NCBI RefSeq assembly: GCF_004769405.1
Contig: NZ_RQES01000019.1
Location: forward strand, 372,001-436,000
DNA: 64,000 nt
Direction of reading: 5' to 3'
From: Leptospira selangorensis
GTDB lineage: Bacteria; Spirochaetota; Leptospiria; Leptospirales; Leptospiraceae
Under the pieces are notes generated by a model that had not been told where the DNA came from, ran no database searches, and saw nothing but the letters and a program-made list of their open reading frames with translations. Below are positions 30,899 to 40,842 of this stretch, piece after piece (positions within the stretch are counted from its first letter, which is position 1; each line of letters begins with the position of its first letter). The translations under genes and the position numbers were made by a program.

Positions 30899-30931
30899 AT
30901 GGAGGAGATTGGTTCCGCATTAGGAACCTAG
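30899..30931 (+). promoter_or_regulatory. Shine-Dalgarno, hairpin and mini-ORF directly before the GT4 start
   Basis: A strong GGAGGAG (30901-30907) lies 24 bases from the GT4 ATG. Between them is a perfect 6-bp hairpin GGTTCC-GCATTA-GGAACC (30911-30928). If folded, the effective spacing falls to six bases. The same stretch also reads as a ten-codon ORF (MEEIGSALGT, 30899-30931) whose TAG is immediately followed by the ATG at 30932. Confidence 0.5.
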
Positions 30932-32227
30932 ATGAAGATTCTTTATTTTTCGGACACCTTTTTACCCAAAATAGACGGGGTCGCTATTTCAATGAGAAAT
31001 TTTGCGGAAGCACTCGCCGAAAGAGGACATGAATTTTTGATTTGTTGTCCACGTTATGGAGAAGGTGATTTCGATACGATGGGAGATCATATCCGTTTGG
31101 AAAGATTCAGAAGCGGATACCTGCCTAGTTACCCTGATATCAAAGTTGTTTTACCTTCTCCTTCTAAGATCAAAAGAGCGATCAAGGAATTCCAGCCCGA
31201 TCTGGTGCATATCCACACTCCGGGGCTTATGGGAGTCTATGGGATCAATGCTACTGAAAAATACGGGATTCCAAGTATAGGAACTTATCATACATTGATG
31301 TCCGAGCAGGACATGTATCTTTCCTTTTATCGCCTTCTTAAGCTGGATAAACTTTTCATGAGAATTGGAAAGTTGAATAAGAAGATCAAGATAAAGGACT
31401 TGGTGAAGTTCGAAAAATTCGATAAGTTCAATATTCGTAAAAAGATCATTCTGAAAATTACGAATAATTTATACGACCGATGCGACCTGATTATTTCTCC
31501 TTCTCACCTGATCAAAAAACAATTAGAAGAGTTCGGATTAAAAAAGCCTGTGGCAGTTATCTCTAACGGATTGGATCTTTCTCAATTTAAAGGGAGTCCT
31601 AAAACTCTTTCAGAGAGTCCTAAACTTCTGCATGTTGGTAGGATCTCCTACGAGAAAAATTGTGATGTGATCATAAACTCTTTCAAACTGATTATAGAGA
31701 AGATCCCATCTGCCACTCTAACAATCATAGGAGATGGACCCGCTTTGGCCTCTCTGAAGGTCCAAGCCCAAAAATTAGGTATAGACCAAGCAATTACATT
31801 TACAGGCTTTATAGATAGAGCGGAACTACCAAATCACTATCCGAATTACGATCTATTCTTGACTGCTTCTACCATGGAAACCCAAGGACTTGTAATTTTA
31901 GAATCCGTGGCCTGCGGTCTTCCTGCAGTGGGTGTGGATTCATTTGCGATCCCGGAATTGATTCATGACGGAGTGAATGGATTTATCGCGAAACCATTCG
32001 ATGTAAGGGATATTGCGGAGAAAACGGTTCGAATTTTAGAAGATCCTACTATGTATGCTTCCTTCTCCAAGGAATCCTTAAAAATTTCACAAAGCCATGA
32101 AATGAAAGCATGTGTGGATAGAATGGAAGAAGTTTATAAATCGGTCGCTGACCAAAAGAATAAGAAAAAGAAAAGATCTATATTGAATACGATCTTCTCT
32201 TTGGATCCTTTCGGGATCATGGGCTGA
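30932..32227 (+). CDS. Glycosyltransferase family 4
   Basis: A 431-aa GT-B glycosyltransferase. The N-terminal part [19 protein letters not shown] and the [10 protein letters not shown] segment, with the C-terminal [17 protein letters not shown] and the nucleotide-sugar motif [16 protein letters not shown], are GT4 signatures. It resembles enzymes that add sugars to diacylglycerol or lipid acceptors (similar in layout to the GT4 glycolipid synthases), but the acceptor is unproven. A basic stretch (KNKKKKKRS) lies near the C-terminus. It ends one base before the convergent GT9 stop. Confidence 0.92.
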   Translation: MKILYFSDTFLPKIDGVAISMRNFAEALAERGHEFLICCPRYGEGDFDTMGDHIRLERFRSGYLPSYPDIKVVLPSPSKIKRAIKEFQPDLVHIHTPGLMGVYGINATEKYGIPSIGTYHTLMSEQDMYLSFYRLLKLDKLFMRIGKLNKKIKIKDLVKFEKFDKFNIRKKIILKITNNLYDRCDLIISPSHLIKKQLEEFGLKKPVAVISNGLDLSQFKGSPKTLSESPKLLHVGRISYEKNCDVIINSFKLIIEKIPSATLTIIGDGPALASLKVQAQKLGIDQAITFTGFIDRAELPNHYPNYDLFLTASTMETQGLVILESVACGLPAVGVDSFAIPELIHDGVNGFIAKPFDVRDIAEKTVRILEDPTMYASFSKESLKISQSHEMKACVDRMEEVYKSVADQKNKKKKRSILNTIFSLDPFGIMG

Positions 32228-33286
32228 TCAAAAAAGTGTATTAATATTCTTGATGACGTTGATCCGTTTGATCACGTCTTCCGGAGTAATTCTTTCCATA
32301 CAGGCAAAGTCTTTTCGATAACATGTAGTATTTCCGTAAATACTACATGGCCTGCAAGGCAGATCGTCTATCTGCAAAACTCCAGTATCTTCCTGACCAA
32401 AAGGTGCAAATCCGGAAAGTGGGTGAGTGGTTCCGAATAGAGCGATCACGGGACGTTTCAGAAGTGCTGCAATATGAATATTGGAAGAATCCATTCCGAT
32501 GATTACATCCATTCTTTCCATGATACCTAATTCACCTCGTATTCCAAGTTTACCACCGGAAACGATTGTCATGGACTGGTCCCCATTTCTCCATTCTTCC
32601 ATCTGGACTGCTTCCTGGGAGGAACCGAATAAGAATATTCTAATATTTGGAAATTCTTCTTTTAATAGTTTGAGTAATTCTAGGCTTTTTTCCATAGGCC
32701 ATTCTTTTAGCTTATGGCCAGCAAAAGGTGCATAACCCACCCAGAGCCCTTCCTTCTTATCTATCTTTCTGGCAAGAAGGAAGTCTTTAGCGTAAATTTT
32801 GGATTCGGGATCCACATTGATCCAAGGACCTTTGCGTACAGTTGCAGGAAATCCCGCTTTTTCAAAAACTTTAAGATATCTATCTACAGTGTGAGGAAGT
32901 TTACGCAAAACTTTTCGCGTCTTGCGTATCTGGCGCATTTTTTCCCGTCTTCCTTTAATAATCCTAAAAACGGAAACTCCTCTGATCCAAAAGAAAAAAC
33001 TGATAAAACGGGATCTAACGCTGGAGTGAAGGTCCACGATCTTTTCATAAGGGCCTAATTTATTCAATTCTTTGAATAAACGATATAATCCGGAGAGGCC
33101 TTTATACTTTTTGAGATTGATCCCGATCACATGAACGTTCGGGATATTATAAAAGAAGGGAGCATAGTTCCCTCTGGTTACGACGGTTAGTTGTATATTC
33201 GTATACTTGGCGGCTACGGCAATCAAAGCCGGAGCCATCAAGGCAACATCTCCCATCGCTGAGAATCTTAGCACCAAAAGATTCAT
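32228..33286 (-). CDS. Glycosyltransferase family 9 (heptosyltransferase-like)
   Basis: A 352-aa GT-B enzyme of family 9. Seen: the N-terminal LRFSAMGDVALMAPAL, the KIVDLHSSVRSR segment, the middle GYAPFAGHKLKEWP, the C-terminal GMDSSNIHIAAL and FGTTHP motifs, and a Cys-rich tail (LPCRPCSIYGNTTC). Family members transfer heptose or related sugars to LPS core. It overlaps the upstream DUF4254 gene in an ATGA junction. Confidence 0.9.
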   Translation of the reverse strand: MNLLVLRFSAMGDVALMAPALIAVAAKYTNIQLTVVTRGNYAPFFYNIPNVHVIGINLKKYKGLSGLYRLFKELNKLGPYEKIVDLHSSVRSRFISFFFWIRGVSVFRIIKGRREKMRQIRKTRKVLRKLPHTVDRYLKVFEKAGFPATVRKGPWINVDPESKIYAKDFLLARKIDKKEGLWVGYAPFAGHKLKEWPMEKSLELLKLLKEEFPNIRIFLFGSSQEAVQMEEWRNGDQSMTIVSGGKLGIRGELGIMERMDVIIGMDSSNIHIAALLKRPVIALFGTTHPLSGFAPFGQEDTGVLQIDDLPCRPCSIYGNTTCYRKDFACMERITPEDVIKRINVIKNINTLF

Positions 33287-33885
33287 GCTTGTTTTGTATA
33301 TAAGGATGGGTTCAGATTTTTGTCGTTATACATTTTCATCTGCCTATACACCTTATAGAATTTATCTCCTTTAGATAAATCGTCCAGAAGTTCATCCAGA
33401 CATTTGGAAAGATCGGTCCTTTGCTCCAACAAAACATTCAGCTTGTTTTGGCAGGTAATGATATGATCGGGGCTTACATCCTTTCTTTCCGTTTGTTCTT
33501 TCATATGATAAATTTTGAGTTCCAGGATACTCATCCTGTCAATCAGCCAAGCCGGGGTTTCAGAGTTCATTCTGGCATTCGGCTTTCTTTCTACGGACTT
33601 GTACATTGCTGAGATCTGATCGTCTATCTGTTCTACTAGGTCAGTCCTTTCCTGGTTCAAAGCGTCTATTTTTCTTTTGAACTGGACCAGATCCTTATCT
33701 GGTAGATCCGGCCTTCTGATTTCGTCTTCCACATGCCATTGGATAGTATCTATCTGGTTTTTTTGGTAAAATAGGAACTCGAGGGAAGATTGAGGGAATG
33801 GATTGGGAGAAAGTACTTCCTCTTTATGCCAGTCCGTGACGGAATTTTTGAATATCTCAACCACTTTGGCCGATTCTAACTTCAT
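33283..33885 (-). CDS. DUF4254 family protein
   Basis: A 200-aa soluble, helical, charged protein. The patterns LWHxED-like (WHVEDEIRRP near residue 51) and two repeated helical hairpins of the form LNQERTDLVEQID and LLEQRTDLSKCLD match the DUF4254 family. DUF4254 genes are commonly found beside heptosyltransferase genes, and here the four-base overlap with GT9 supports a joint role in envelope glycan assembly. Biochemical activity unknown. Confidence 0.8.
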   Translation of the reverse strand: MKLESAKVVEIFKNSVTDWHKEEVLSPNPFPQSSLEFLFYQKNQIDTIQWHVEDEIRRPDLPDKDLVQFKRKIDALNQERTDLVEQIDDQISAMYKSVERKPNARMNSETPAWLIDRMSILELKIYHMKEQTERKDVSPDHIITCQNKLNVLLEQRTDLSKCLDELLDDLSKGDKFYKVYRQMKMYNDKNLNPSLYTKQA

Positions 33886-34014
33886 CGGAGCTAGAATTTA
33901 CGCGATAGACCAAAAATCAAGAGGATTTCCTATTGTCGGTCCGTCGGCTAATACCAGAGTTACGATCTAGTTCCGCTTTACAAAATAAATTTCCCAGGTT
34001 AGGATTTTGCCCGC

Positions 34015-35769
34015 ATGAAAAAAATAGTACCTCCGGAAGCGTTGCAATTTTTAGCGTCTATCCCCTTGTTCAAGGGTCTCCCGAGAAAATTACTAGTCTT
34101 ACTTTATGGTCATATAGAAGAACGACACGTTCATAATCACACGGTCATTTATTATAAGGGAGAGATCTCCAAGGAACTTTACATAATCCGACACGGAGAA
34201 GTAATGATGACCTTGGGAGAAGCGGGCAAAACTGTTCGTTACTTGGGAGAAGGTGACGTATTCGCGGAGAATAGCGTTCTTACAAGAACAGCTCATACCG
34301 GTTCTGCAACCGCAATCCTGGATACACAGTTATATGTTTTGGACGGAGAATATTTCCTAAAATTAGCCGCTAAAGAAAGAGTACTTTCTCAAAATTTGAT
34401 GAGGCTCATGGGCATGAGAATGAGAGAGGTGATGGAAGATTCTTCCAGCCAAATACATTCTCCCAGAAGACTTGTATGCCATATCCCTATAGAAGAAGTA
34501 GAAGATTTTAAAGTACATTTGGAATCGATTGTGGACAATGGTAGGAAGTCACACGAGGGTCATGTTTCTCTTTTAAGAATGGATACTTTCAAAGGGAAAT
34601 CAGTATCTGAGATGATAAGAACAATCGCTCAATTGAGAAAGAAATCCTCTATACTACATCTATATTTTAAAAATCCGGAGATCCAACCTGAGTTGGATAA
34701 ACTTGTTCAACAATGTGATCAGATCGTTTTCTGGGAAGAAAAGCCGGAAAGAAATCTAAAGCAGAAAAATGAGATCTTAGGTTATTGGGAACCAAGGATC
34801 AGAAATTTTTCCGGAAGGACTTCACGGATCATTGTATCCGAAAACGGATTAAGAAAACATGAAGAGTCCGCAAACCAAAAAGTATTTTATAAAGGAGAAA
34901 CTTTTGCAAGATATTTGGTGTCGAGGACCAGAGGACTTGCGCTTGGTGGAGGAGGAGCAAGAGCTCTTGCTCACGTAGGACTTTTGAAAGTTTTAGAAAG
35001 GGAAGGGATCCGTTTTGATTTTGTAAGCGGTTCTTCCTTTGGAGCTGTTATCGGAGCGCTTTATGCAAGAGGAGAGAGCACTGATTCGATCTTCAAAATG
35101 ATCGGTAAGTTTTTCGGGGGGATAGAAAAACCATTCGATCCAACCATTCCACTTATTTCCTTCTTCAAAGGAAAAAGAATGCTCCGAATGTTAAAGGATG
35201 CATTCGGTACTCAATTGATAGAAGATTTAAAAATCCCATTTGCGACTTCTGCAGTGGATCTTCATAGCGGACAAGAATATGTAATGGACCAAGGCCCCGT
35301 TTGGGAAGCTCTTGCTGCTGCGATGAGTTTGCCTGGTATGTTCCCTCCAGTATTTAAAGGAGATCATCTTTTGATAGATGGTGGAGTGATCAATAATGTC
35401 CCGGAAAACTTGATCAGAAGAAAAGGTGCAGATGTGATCTTATCTGTAAACGTTTCTCCATTGAGAGACGAGGGGATCGTTAGACTTTTAGAAGACAGAA
35501 AGGTAACAGGAAAATCATTTTTCAAAAATCTTTGGGAAGATATTACTTACCCTCCAATTCTAAAAATTATGGCGAGAGCGATTACGTTAGAAGGAAGAGA
35601 GATCACAAAATTGAGAAAAGAAAAAATGGATCTTTTTATCAATTTGCATATTGAAGAATTTGCATTTACCGATTTCGGAAAATATAAGGAAATCATTAAG
35701 AAAGGGGAATTGGAAACGGAAGCTGCAATTGGCGATATCCGAAAACTATTTTTCCCTGCAGAAAAATAG
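34015..35769 (+). CDS. Patatin-like phospholipase with N-terminal cyclic nucleotide-binding domain
   Basis: A 584-aa protein. Residues ~10-135 form a cNMP-binding beta-roll (HNHTVIYYKGEISKELYIIR, GEVMMTLGEAG, GDVFAENSVL). A ~150-residue linker follows, then a patatin domain with the oxyanion motif GGGGARALAHVG, the nucleophile serine in GSSFG (GxSxG), and the catalytic aspartate in DGGVINN. The layout matches neuropathy-target-esterase/RssA-like lipases, so it may be a lysophospholipase gated by a ligand. Whether it binds cAMP cannot be read from sequence. Its stop abuts the mqnB-like stop. Confidence 0.92.
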   Translation: MKKIVPPEALQFLASIPLFKGLPRKLLVLLYGHIEERHVHNHTVIYYKGEISKELYIIRHGEVMMTLGEAGKTVRYLGEGDVFAENSVLTRTAHTGSATAILDTQLYVLDGEYFLKLAAKERVLSQNLMRLMGMRMREVMEDSSSQIHSPRRLVCHIPIEEVEDFKVHLESIVDNGRKSHEGHVSLLRMDTFKGKSVSEMIRTIAQLRKKSSILHLYFKNPEIQPELDKLVQQCDQIVFWEEKPERNLKQKNEILGYWEPRIRNFSGRTSRIIVSENGLRKHEESANQKVFYKGETFARYLVSRTRGLALGGGGARALAHVGLLKVLEREGIRFDFVSGSSFGAVIGALYARGESTDSIFKMIGKFFGGIEKPFDPTIPLISFFKGKRMLRMLKDAFGTQLIEDLKIPFATSAVDLHSGQEYVMDQGPVWEALAAAMSLPGMFPPVFKGDHLLIDGGVINNVPENLIRRKGADVILSVNVSPLRDEGIVRLLEDRKVTGKSFFKNLWEDITYPPILKIMARAITLEGREITKLRKEKMDLFINLHIEEFAFTDFGKYKEIIKKGELETEAAIGDIRKLFFPAEK

Positions 35770-36399
35770 TCAAAGATAACTTAAGATTTTTTCCTGGAGC
35801 CTGTCTGAATGTTTTCTCCAGGAAAGTTTCCATTCTTCACTTCCTTTCGGTCCTACTTTGTTCGTAAGTGCAAATATTGTCCCGAAAGGAATATTAAATA
35901 GATTGCATACTTTTGCAAGACCGAATGCTTCCATATTTTCGAAGCCCAAACTTTCTCCCTTAATCCTTTCTAAAGCACGAGGACTTAGGTCTTCCAAGGT
36001 AACCGAGCCTGTTCCGTTGGTAGCCGACTCAATAAAATCGTTTCCATCGAATGGGAATTGTAAGTCGGGGAATTCATATCTGAAAGTCATACTTTCCGGA
36101 AGTCTGATCTTTTTGTCCAAAAATGCGATTTGGTAGTTTGCGAATACTTTGGAAATTCCGAATTTGCCTTCCCAATCCTTTCTGGGGATCCAGTTATAAA
36201 CTCCTGCGGAACCTATCCCAAAAATCGCCTTAGGTTTCCAGTTAGAAGGATCTGAAAGATATTTTTGGAGATTGATTGCGGCTTCTAATTCTCCGATGCC
36301 TGCTTCGAAGGTATGGATCCGAGGATCCGATTTGAGTTTGTCGATTTCTCCCGCGAAAGCCGCGCAGAAAAGGATGTCCTGGATTTTAAGGTCGCTCAT
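35770..36399 (-). CDS. mqnB: Nucleoside phosphorylase-family protein, probable futalosine hydrolase
   Basis: A 209-aa member of the nucleoside phosphorylase/hydrolase fold. Seen: GIGSAGVYN, the purine/ribose-site motif GFENMEAFGLAKVC with its conserved glutamates, and LTNKVGPKGSEEW, which resembles MqnB of the futalosine menaquinone pathway more than MTA/SAH nucleosidases. Other menaquinone genes are not in the window. It follows the acyl-CoA synthetase gene by four bases. Confidence 0.75.
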   Translation of the reverse strand: MSDLKIQDILFCAAFAGEIDKLKSDPRIHTFEAGIGELEAAINLQKYLSDPSNWKPKAIFGIGSAGVYNWIPRKDWEGKFGISKVFANYQIAFLDKKIRLPESMTFRYEFPDLQFPFDGNDFIESATNGTGSVTLEDLSPRALERIKGESLGFENMEAFGLAKVCNLFNIPFGTIFALTNKVGPKGSEEWKLSWRKHSDRLQEKILSYL

Positions 36400-36403
36400 C
36401 TGA

Positions 36404-38332
36404 TTAAAGAAAGATCGTTTTTATCAGATGCGCATGGAGTTCTGCAACCTTATTTCTTTTCACTTTCATGGTTTCGGTGAGTTCTTTTCCTTTTTCGAAC
36501 TCTTTGTCTAAAAGGCGAAACTCGCCGATTTTTTCGAAATTTTTAAAACCGTTCTTTTCCGAGATAGTAGTCTTGAGCAGATCTTTGTAAAATTTCAGTA
36601 CTTTTTGATCTTGGGCAAGGGCGGAATTATCATTAGAAAGACGAATTCCTTGGGAAGAAAAATGATCTCTGATTTTTGCAAAATCCGGAACGATTAAAAC
36701 CGCCAAAAACTTTTGGTCCTGGCCTATCACCACCGCTGTCAGCACCCAACCGGTTTCTAAAATTTTCCCTTCTATAGGTTCAGGCTCCACATTCTCTCCG
36801 GAAGAAAGAACGATCGTATCCTTTGCTCTACCTGCAAATTTTAATTCACCCGTTTTGGTCCAAACGAATAAGTCTCCCGAATTAAACCATCCATCCGAAA
36901 AATTGGATTGGGTGAGTTCCGCATTTTTATAATAACCTGCGGTTACATGAGGACCCTTATGCCAAGCGATCCCTTTGTCTCCAGGTTTGGAAACTACAAC
37001 ATTCTGCTCATTTACTAACTTGATATGTGCCCCGGGAAACACGGGACCTATTGATCCGGTTTTTGGAATTGGAAAACTCCCTAAGGCTCCCATTCCTGTA
37101 GTCTCAGTCATTCCATAAGTTTCTATAATGGGAACTCCCATGGAACGGAAAAAAAATTGGATCTTAGGAGGCATCGCTCCTGCACCACAGAATGCATATC
37201 TAAGTTGCCCACCGAATAGAGCCCTCACAGGTGAAAGCACCTTCTGAGCCAAAATATTCAAAGAATAAAATATGGGAAGAAGTAGGGTAGAAACTACTGT
37301 GTCGGTTAACTTCTCCTCTTTATTCGATTCTTCTGTTTCCGAATAATTTCCAGTGACAGTATCTAAAAGAGAATTATAAGTTTCTGCGATCCGGACTGCA
37401 GTTTTAAAAATAACAAGTTTAGCGGGAGAAGATTTAGAAACCTTGTCCCAAATCCTACGATACAATGCTTCCCAAACTCTTGGGACAGAAACAAGAACCG
37501 TAGGTTTGATGATCTCGAAATCGCGAGTCAGCTGAGAAACATTGGAGCAGGCGAGTGAGGCACCCCAAGAAAGAAGCGCCGTTTCTAAAATCCTTTCTGC
37601 AATATGCCAAGGAGGAAGGAACACCACGACTCTATCAGAATAATTTGCAGGTACAAATTGTTGCAACTGGTCGATCGTCCAGGTAAAGGATCTATGTTTT
37701 AATACTACACCTTTTGGAACTCCAGTGGTCCCTGAAGTATAAATGATCGTTGCAATATCATTTTCGGTTAAAGATTCGCCGATCGAATGAAGAAGTGATT
37801 TTCCCTTCTTTTCAACCCAGGCTCTTCCTTGAGCGACTGCGGTTTCCAGATCTATAAATTCGATTTTAGGATAAGCCGCTTTTAATTTTGCCAAAGAGGC
37901 AAAGTTTTCTTCAGACTCTATAAGTATTACGGTTTCTAGATGTTTTAATCTGTTTAGGATATTTCCCAGTTTAACCAGGACTTGTTCTTTTTCTATAAAT
38001 GTGATCTTGGATTCTGTGTGATCTAAGATATAAAATATCTCATCTTCACTTGCATCACATCCTCTTGGGACATCCGCCCCGCCTGAACACATTACGGAGA
38101 AGGAGCATAATGCCCATTCTGTCCTATTATCACAGAATAAGCCTACCTTATCACCTTTTACGAGATTTTTCTGTCTGAAAAACCCGGAAAGATTTTCCAG
38201 ATTCAAAAACCATTCGGAATAGGAGATCCCGGAGAATGATTTTAATTTTTCATCCCAGATCCATTGGAAAGGTCTATCCTTGTAATGGATACAAGAGTCC
38301 CTGACAAGATGATAGATACTTCTTTTTTCCAT
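36404..38332 (-). CDS. AMP-dependent synthetase, long-chain acyl-CoA synthetase type
   Basis: A 642-aa adenylate-forming enzyme. The P-loop-like motif is IIYTSGTTGVPKGV (near residue 200), followed by YGMTETTGMGALG and the hinge GWFNSGDLF...GRAKDTIVLSSGENVEPEPIE. Size and motifs match long-chain fatty acid-CoA ligases (FadD15/ACSL-like). Middle of an argC - synthetase - mqnB run with gaps of four to five bases. Confidence 0.92.
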   Translation of the reverse strand: MEKRSIYHLVRDSCIHYKDRPFQWIWDEKLKSFSGISYSEWFLNLENLSGFFRQKNLVKGDKVGLFCDNRTEWALCSFSVMCSGGADVPRGCDASEDEIFYILDHTESKITFIEKEQVLVKLGNILNRLKHLETVILIESEENFASLAKLKAAYPKIEFIDLETAVAQGRAWVEKKGKSLLHSIGESLTENDIATIIYTSGTTGVPKGVVLKHRSFTWTIDQLQQFVPANYSDRVVVFLPPWHIAERILETALLSWGASLACSNVSQLTRDFEIIKPTVLVSVPRVWEALYRRIWDKVSKSSPAKLVIFKTAVRIAETYNSLLDTVTGNYSETEESNKEEKLTDTVVSTLLLPIFYSLNILAQKVLSPVRALFGGQLRYAFCGAGAMPPKIQFFFRSMGVPIIETYGMTETTGMGALGSFPIPKTGSIGPVFPGAHIKLVNEQNVVVSKPGDKGIAWHKGPHVTAGYYKNAELTQSNFSDGWFNSGDLFVWTKTGELKFAGRAKDTIVLSSGENVEPEPIEGKILETGWVLTAVVIGQDQKFLAVLIVPDFAKIRDHFSSQGIRLSNDNSALAQDQKVLKFYKDLLKTTISEKNGFKNFEKIGEFRLLDKEFEKGKELTETMKVKRNKVAELHAHLIKTIFL

Positions 38333-38337
38333 AGGAA

Positions 38338-39351
38338 TTAGGAAAGTAAGCCCAGGGTTTCCGGCTCGTTCAACATTAAATTTATGTTTTGTAATGCCTG
38401 ACTTGCAGCTCCCTTCATTAGATTATCCAGAGCGGAAACAATTGTGATATTCTTTCCTCTTTGTCTCAGGCTAATATCTAAGAAGTTTGTATGTTGCACT
38501 TTTGCCAAATCAATCTCTTCCGGAGTTTTTCTGATCCGAATGAATGGTTCCGATTTAGAATTTTCAGTTAGAGTTTCGAAAAAAGGTAAATTTTCAGAAT
38601 TTGCTTCCAGATAGATCGTGGATAAGATCCCTCTATATACTGGAAGTAAATGAGGTACAAATAAAACTTCAGGTTCGGATAACCCGGATCCTGCAAAACA
38701 ATACTCTTGGATCTCAGGCTCATGCTGGTGGCTTAAAATTTTATAGGCTCTGAAATTTTCATACACACCATTGAAGGAAAATCCACCGTCTTCTACTCTT
38801 CCACCGGCACCACTAATCCCTGATTTACAATCGGCTACTATTCTTGGTTTGATTTCTTTTCTGAGATTTCCTAAATAGTATAAGGCCAGGATCACTGAAG
38901 TGGAGAAGCAGCCTGGATTAGAAACAAAGTCGGCACCTTTCAGTTTCTCTCTGAAAATTTCCGGAATACCGAATACCGCTTTTGCCGTTAGAGAAAAGCT
39001 AGTATGTTTTAATTTATAATTAGTTTCAAATTTTTCTTGGTTATGAAGACGATATACTCCGGAAAGATCGATCACTTTATGACCTTTATCCAAGAACTTA
39101 GGAGCTAACTCTAAAGCGGCATCGTTCGGAACTGCAAGAACTACGAGTGAACCTTTTGGAACTTCGTCCTCGTGTTTTTTAAAAACAAGATCTTTAGGAG
39201 AGACCAAATCAGGAAAAACTTCGGAAAGAGATTTGCCTGCAAGTTTATCGCTAGTAACATGCACCGCTTTATATTTTGGATGGCGGGCGAGTAGTCCTAA
39301 TAACTCTTTCCCTGTAAATCCGCCTGCTCCGATGATGCTGATCTCTGACAT
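38338..39351 (-). CDS. argC: N-acetyl-gamma-glutamyl-phosphate reductase
   Basis: A 337-aa enzyme of arginine biosynthesis. The NADP site [15 protein letters not shown] is at the N-terminus, the catalytic cysteine is in SNPGCFSTS (near residue 144), and the HQHEPEI and [12 protein letters not shown] segments are typical. It is first in a run with an acyl-CoA synthetase and mqnB. argD lies ~24 kb away, so arginine genes are dispersed. Confidence 0.95.
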   Translation of the reverse strand: MSEISIIGAGGFTGKELLGLLARHPKYKAVHVTSDKLAGKSLSEVFPDLVSPKDLVFKKHEDEVPKGSLVVLAVPNDAALELAPKFLDKGHKVIDLSGVYRLHNQEKFETNYKLKHTSFSLTAKAVFGIPEIFREKLKGADFVSNPGCFSTSVILALYYLGNLRKEIKPRIVADCKSGISGAGGRVEDGGFSFNGVYENFRAYKILSHQHEPEIQEYCFAGSGLSEPEVLFVPHLLPVYRGILSTIYLEANSENLPFFETLTENSKSEPFIRIRKTPEEIDLAKVQHTNFLDISLRQRGKNITIVSALDNLMKGAASQALQNINLMLNEPETLGLLS

Positions 39352-39410
39352 TGGTCTTCCTTTTGACTAGCGTTTGAAACAATCCTAAAAATCGGGACTC
39401 GGCTTGGAAT

Positions 39411-39441
39411 AAAAAAACGCCGGATGAGTTCTCATCCGGCG
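39411..39441 (-). terminator. Rho-independent terminator of recA
   Basis: A perfect 10-bp stem (CGCCGGATGA / TCATCCGGCG, 39418-39427 and 39432-39441) with a GTTC loop. On the minus strand it is followed by seven T (39417-39411). It lies 35 bases after the recA stop. Confidence 0.9.
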
Positions 39442-39476
39442 GTCAATGGTTTCTAAAAAGAAAGCCAGTAGTAATA

Positions 39477-40568
39477 TTAGCCTGCTGCTTTTTGGACTTC
39501 TTCTGACGGCTGAGCAGGTGGTAGTTTGCCGTCAGGTGGTGCTAAAGGAGGTAATCCGTTTAGATCTCTTACCATATTTTCTATTTGGAATGCGATCTCT
39601 GGATTTGATTTCAGGTATTCTTTAGCGGCTTCTTTTCCTTGGCCTATCTTTTCCGTATTATAGGAATACCAGGCCCCGGATTTGCTAATAATGTCGTGTT
39701 TTACAGCCAAGTCAACGAGAGAACTTTCTCGACTAATTCCTGTGTTAAAGATTATGTCGAATTCCGCCTGACGGAAAGGTGGTGCCATTTTGTTTTTTAC
39801 AACTTTTACACGTACCCTGTTCCCAGTGGCTTCTTCCTTTTCTTTTAAGGTTTCTATCTTGCGAATGTCCAAACGAACTGTACTATAAAACTTTAATGCG
39901 TTTCCACCAGTAGTCGTTTCAGGAGATCCGAACATCACACCGATCTTCATACGGATCTGGTTGATGAATACAACAACCGTTTTGGATTTAGAAATGGTTC
40001 CAGTCAGTTTACGAAGTGCTTGGGACATAAGTCTTGCTTGCAGACCCATATGAGAATCTCCCATATCTCCTTCGATCTCTGCCTTAGGAACTAAGGCTGC
40101 AACTGAATCCACAACCACGATATCGATTGCATTACTTCGGACTAAAGATTCACAAATTTCTAATGCTTCTTCTCCGTTGTCCGGCTGAGAAACTAATAGT
40201 TCCTCAAGATTGACTCCTAACTTTTTTGCATAGGCAGGGTCTAGGGCGTGCTCTGCATCGATAAATGCAGCTACTCCACCTTTCTTTTGGCACTCAGCAA
40301 TTGCAGAAAGGGTTAGGGTGGTTTTACCAGAGGACTCTGGGCCATAGATCTCTACGATCCTTCCCAATGGATAACCACCGATACCGAGGGCGATATCCAA
40401 ATCTAAGGATCCAGTTGGGATTACTGGTGCAACTACACTTGCAGATGCAGCTCCTAAACGCATAATGGAGCCCTTACCGAATTGTTTTTCGATTTGGGTC
40501 ATTGCCTGATCAATTGCCTGGCGCTTGGAATCGTCCAAACCCTGTGCTTCTTCTTTTTGCTTTTTCAT
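39477..40568 (-). CDS. recA: Recombinase RecA
   Basis: A 363-aa recombinase starting [20 protein letters not shown]. Walker A is [11 protein letters not shown], the MAW motif follows, Walker B-like [13 protein letters not shown], loop L1/L2 regions [18 protein letters not shown], and an acidic-poor, Pro-rich tail. The ATG at 40568 has AGAAGGAGC upstream at normal spacing. The frame stays open for a further 74 codons upstream with no suitable ribosome binding site, so the extension is not taken as coding. Confidence 0.97.
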   Translation of the reverse strand: MKKQKEEAQGLDDSKRQAIDQAMTQIEKQFGKGSIMRLGAASASVVAPVIPTGSLDLDIALGIGGYPLGRIVEIYGPESSGKTTLTLSAIAECQKKGGVAAFIDAEHALDPAYAKKLGVNLEELLVSQPDNGEEALEICESLVRSNAIDIVVVDSVAALVPKAEIEGDMGDSHMGLQARLMSQALRKLTGTISKSKTVVVFINQIRMKIGVMFGSPETTTGGNALKFYSTVRLDIRKIETLKEKEEATGNRVRVKVVKNKMAPPFRQAEFDIIFNTGISRESSLVDLAVKHDIISKSGAWYSYNTEKIGQGKEAAKEYLKSNPEIAFQIENMVRDLNGLPPLAPPDGKLPPAQPSEEVQKAAG

Positions 40569-40793
40569 GGACTCTTTAGCTCCTTCTCTTGCCAAGACCC
40601 GGTCCCCCTCAGATAAAACTGCGTGTACTTTTTTAATGGGAATCCAATCTTTTCTAATACGAAGGATACTCTTAGTCCCGGACAAATTCCAGGTCGGATC
40701 TAAAAAACCTTCGGATTCCCTGGGAAAAGTTTCTGACGAAATCACTCTTATGTCACCCAAAAAATTAGGAGAGGGGTGAAAAAAGTGCAAATA

Positions 40794-40806
40794 TTTGTAT
40801 AGTAAA
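40794..40806 (-). promoter_or_regulatory. Candidate LexA-type operator and -10 region of recA
   Basis: TTTGTATAGTAAA matches the Leptospira SOS box pattern TTTG-N5-CAAA except for one base. On the minus strand it overlaps a possible -10 (TATACA or TACTAT). No convincing -35. The transcript leader would be ~220 bases. Confidence 0.35.
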
Positions 40807-40842
40807 TATGATTGTAGTAAAATGAGCCCGGAAAAACAAGGC

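Noticed and set aside
40569..40790. 74-codon N-terminal extension of RecA
   Set aside because: It would begin with a TTG lying next to the likely -10, without a ribosome binding site, and RecA similarity starts at the ATG at 40568.
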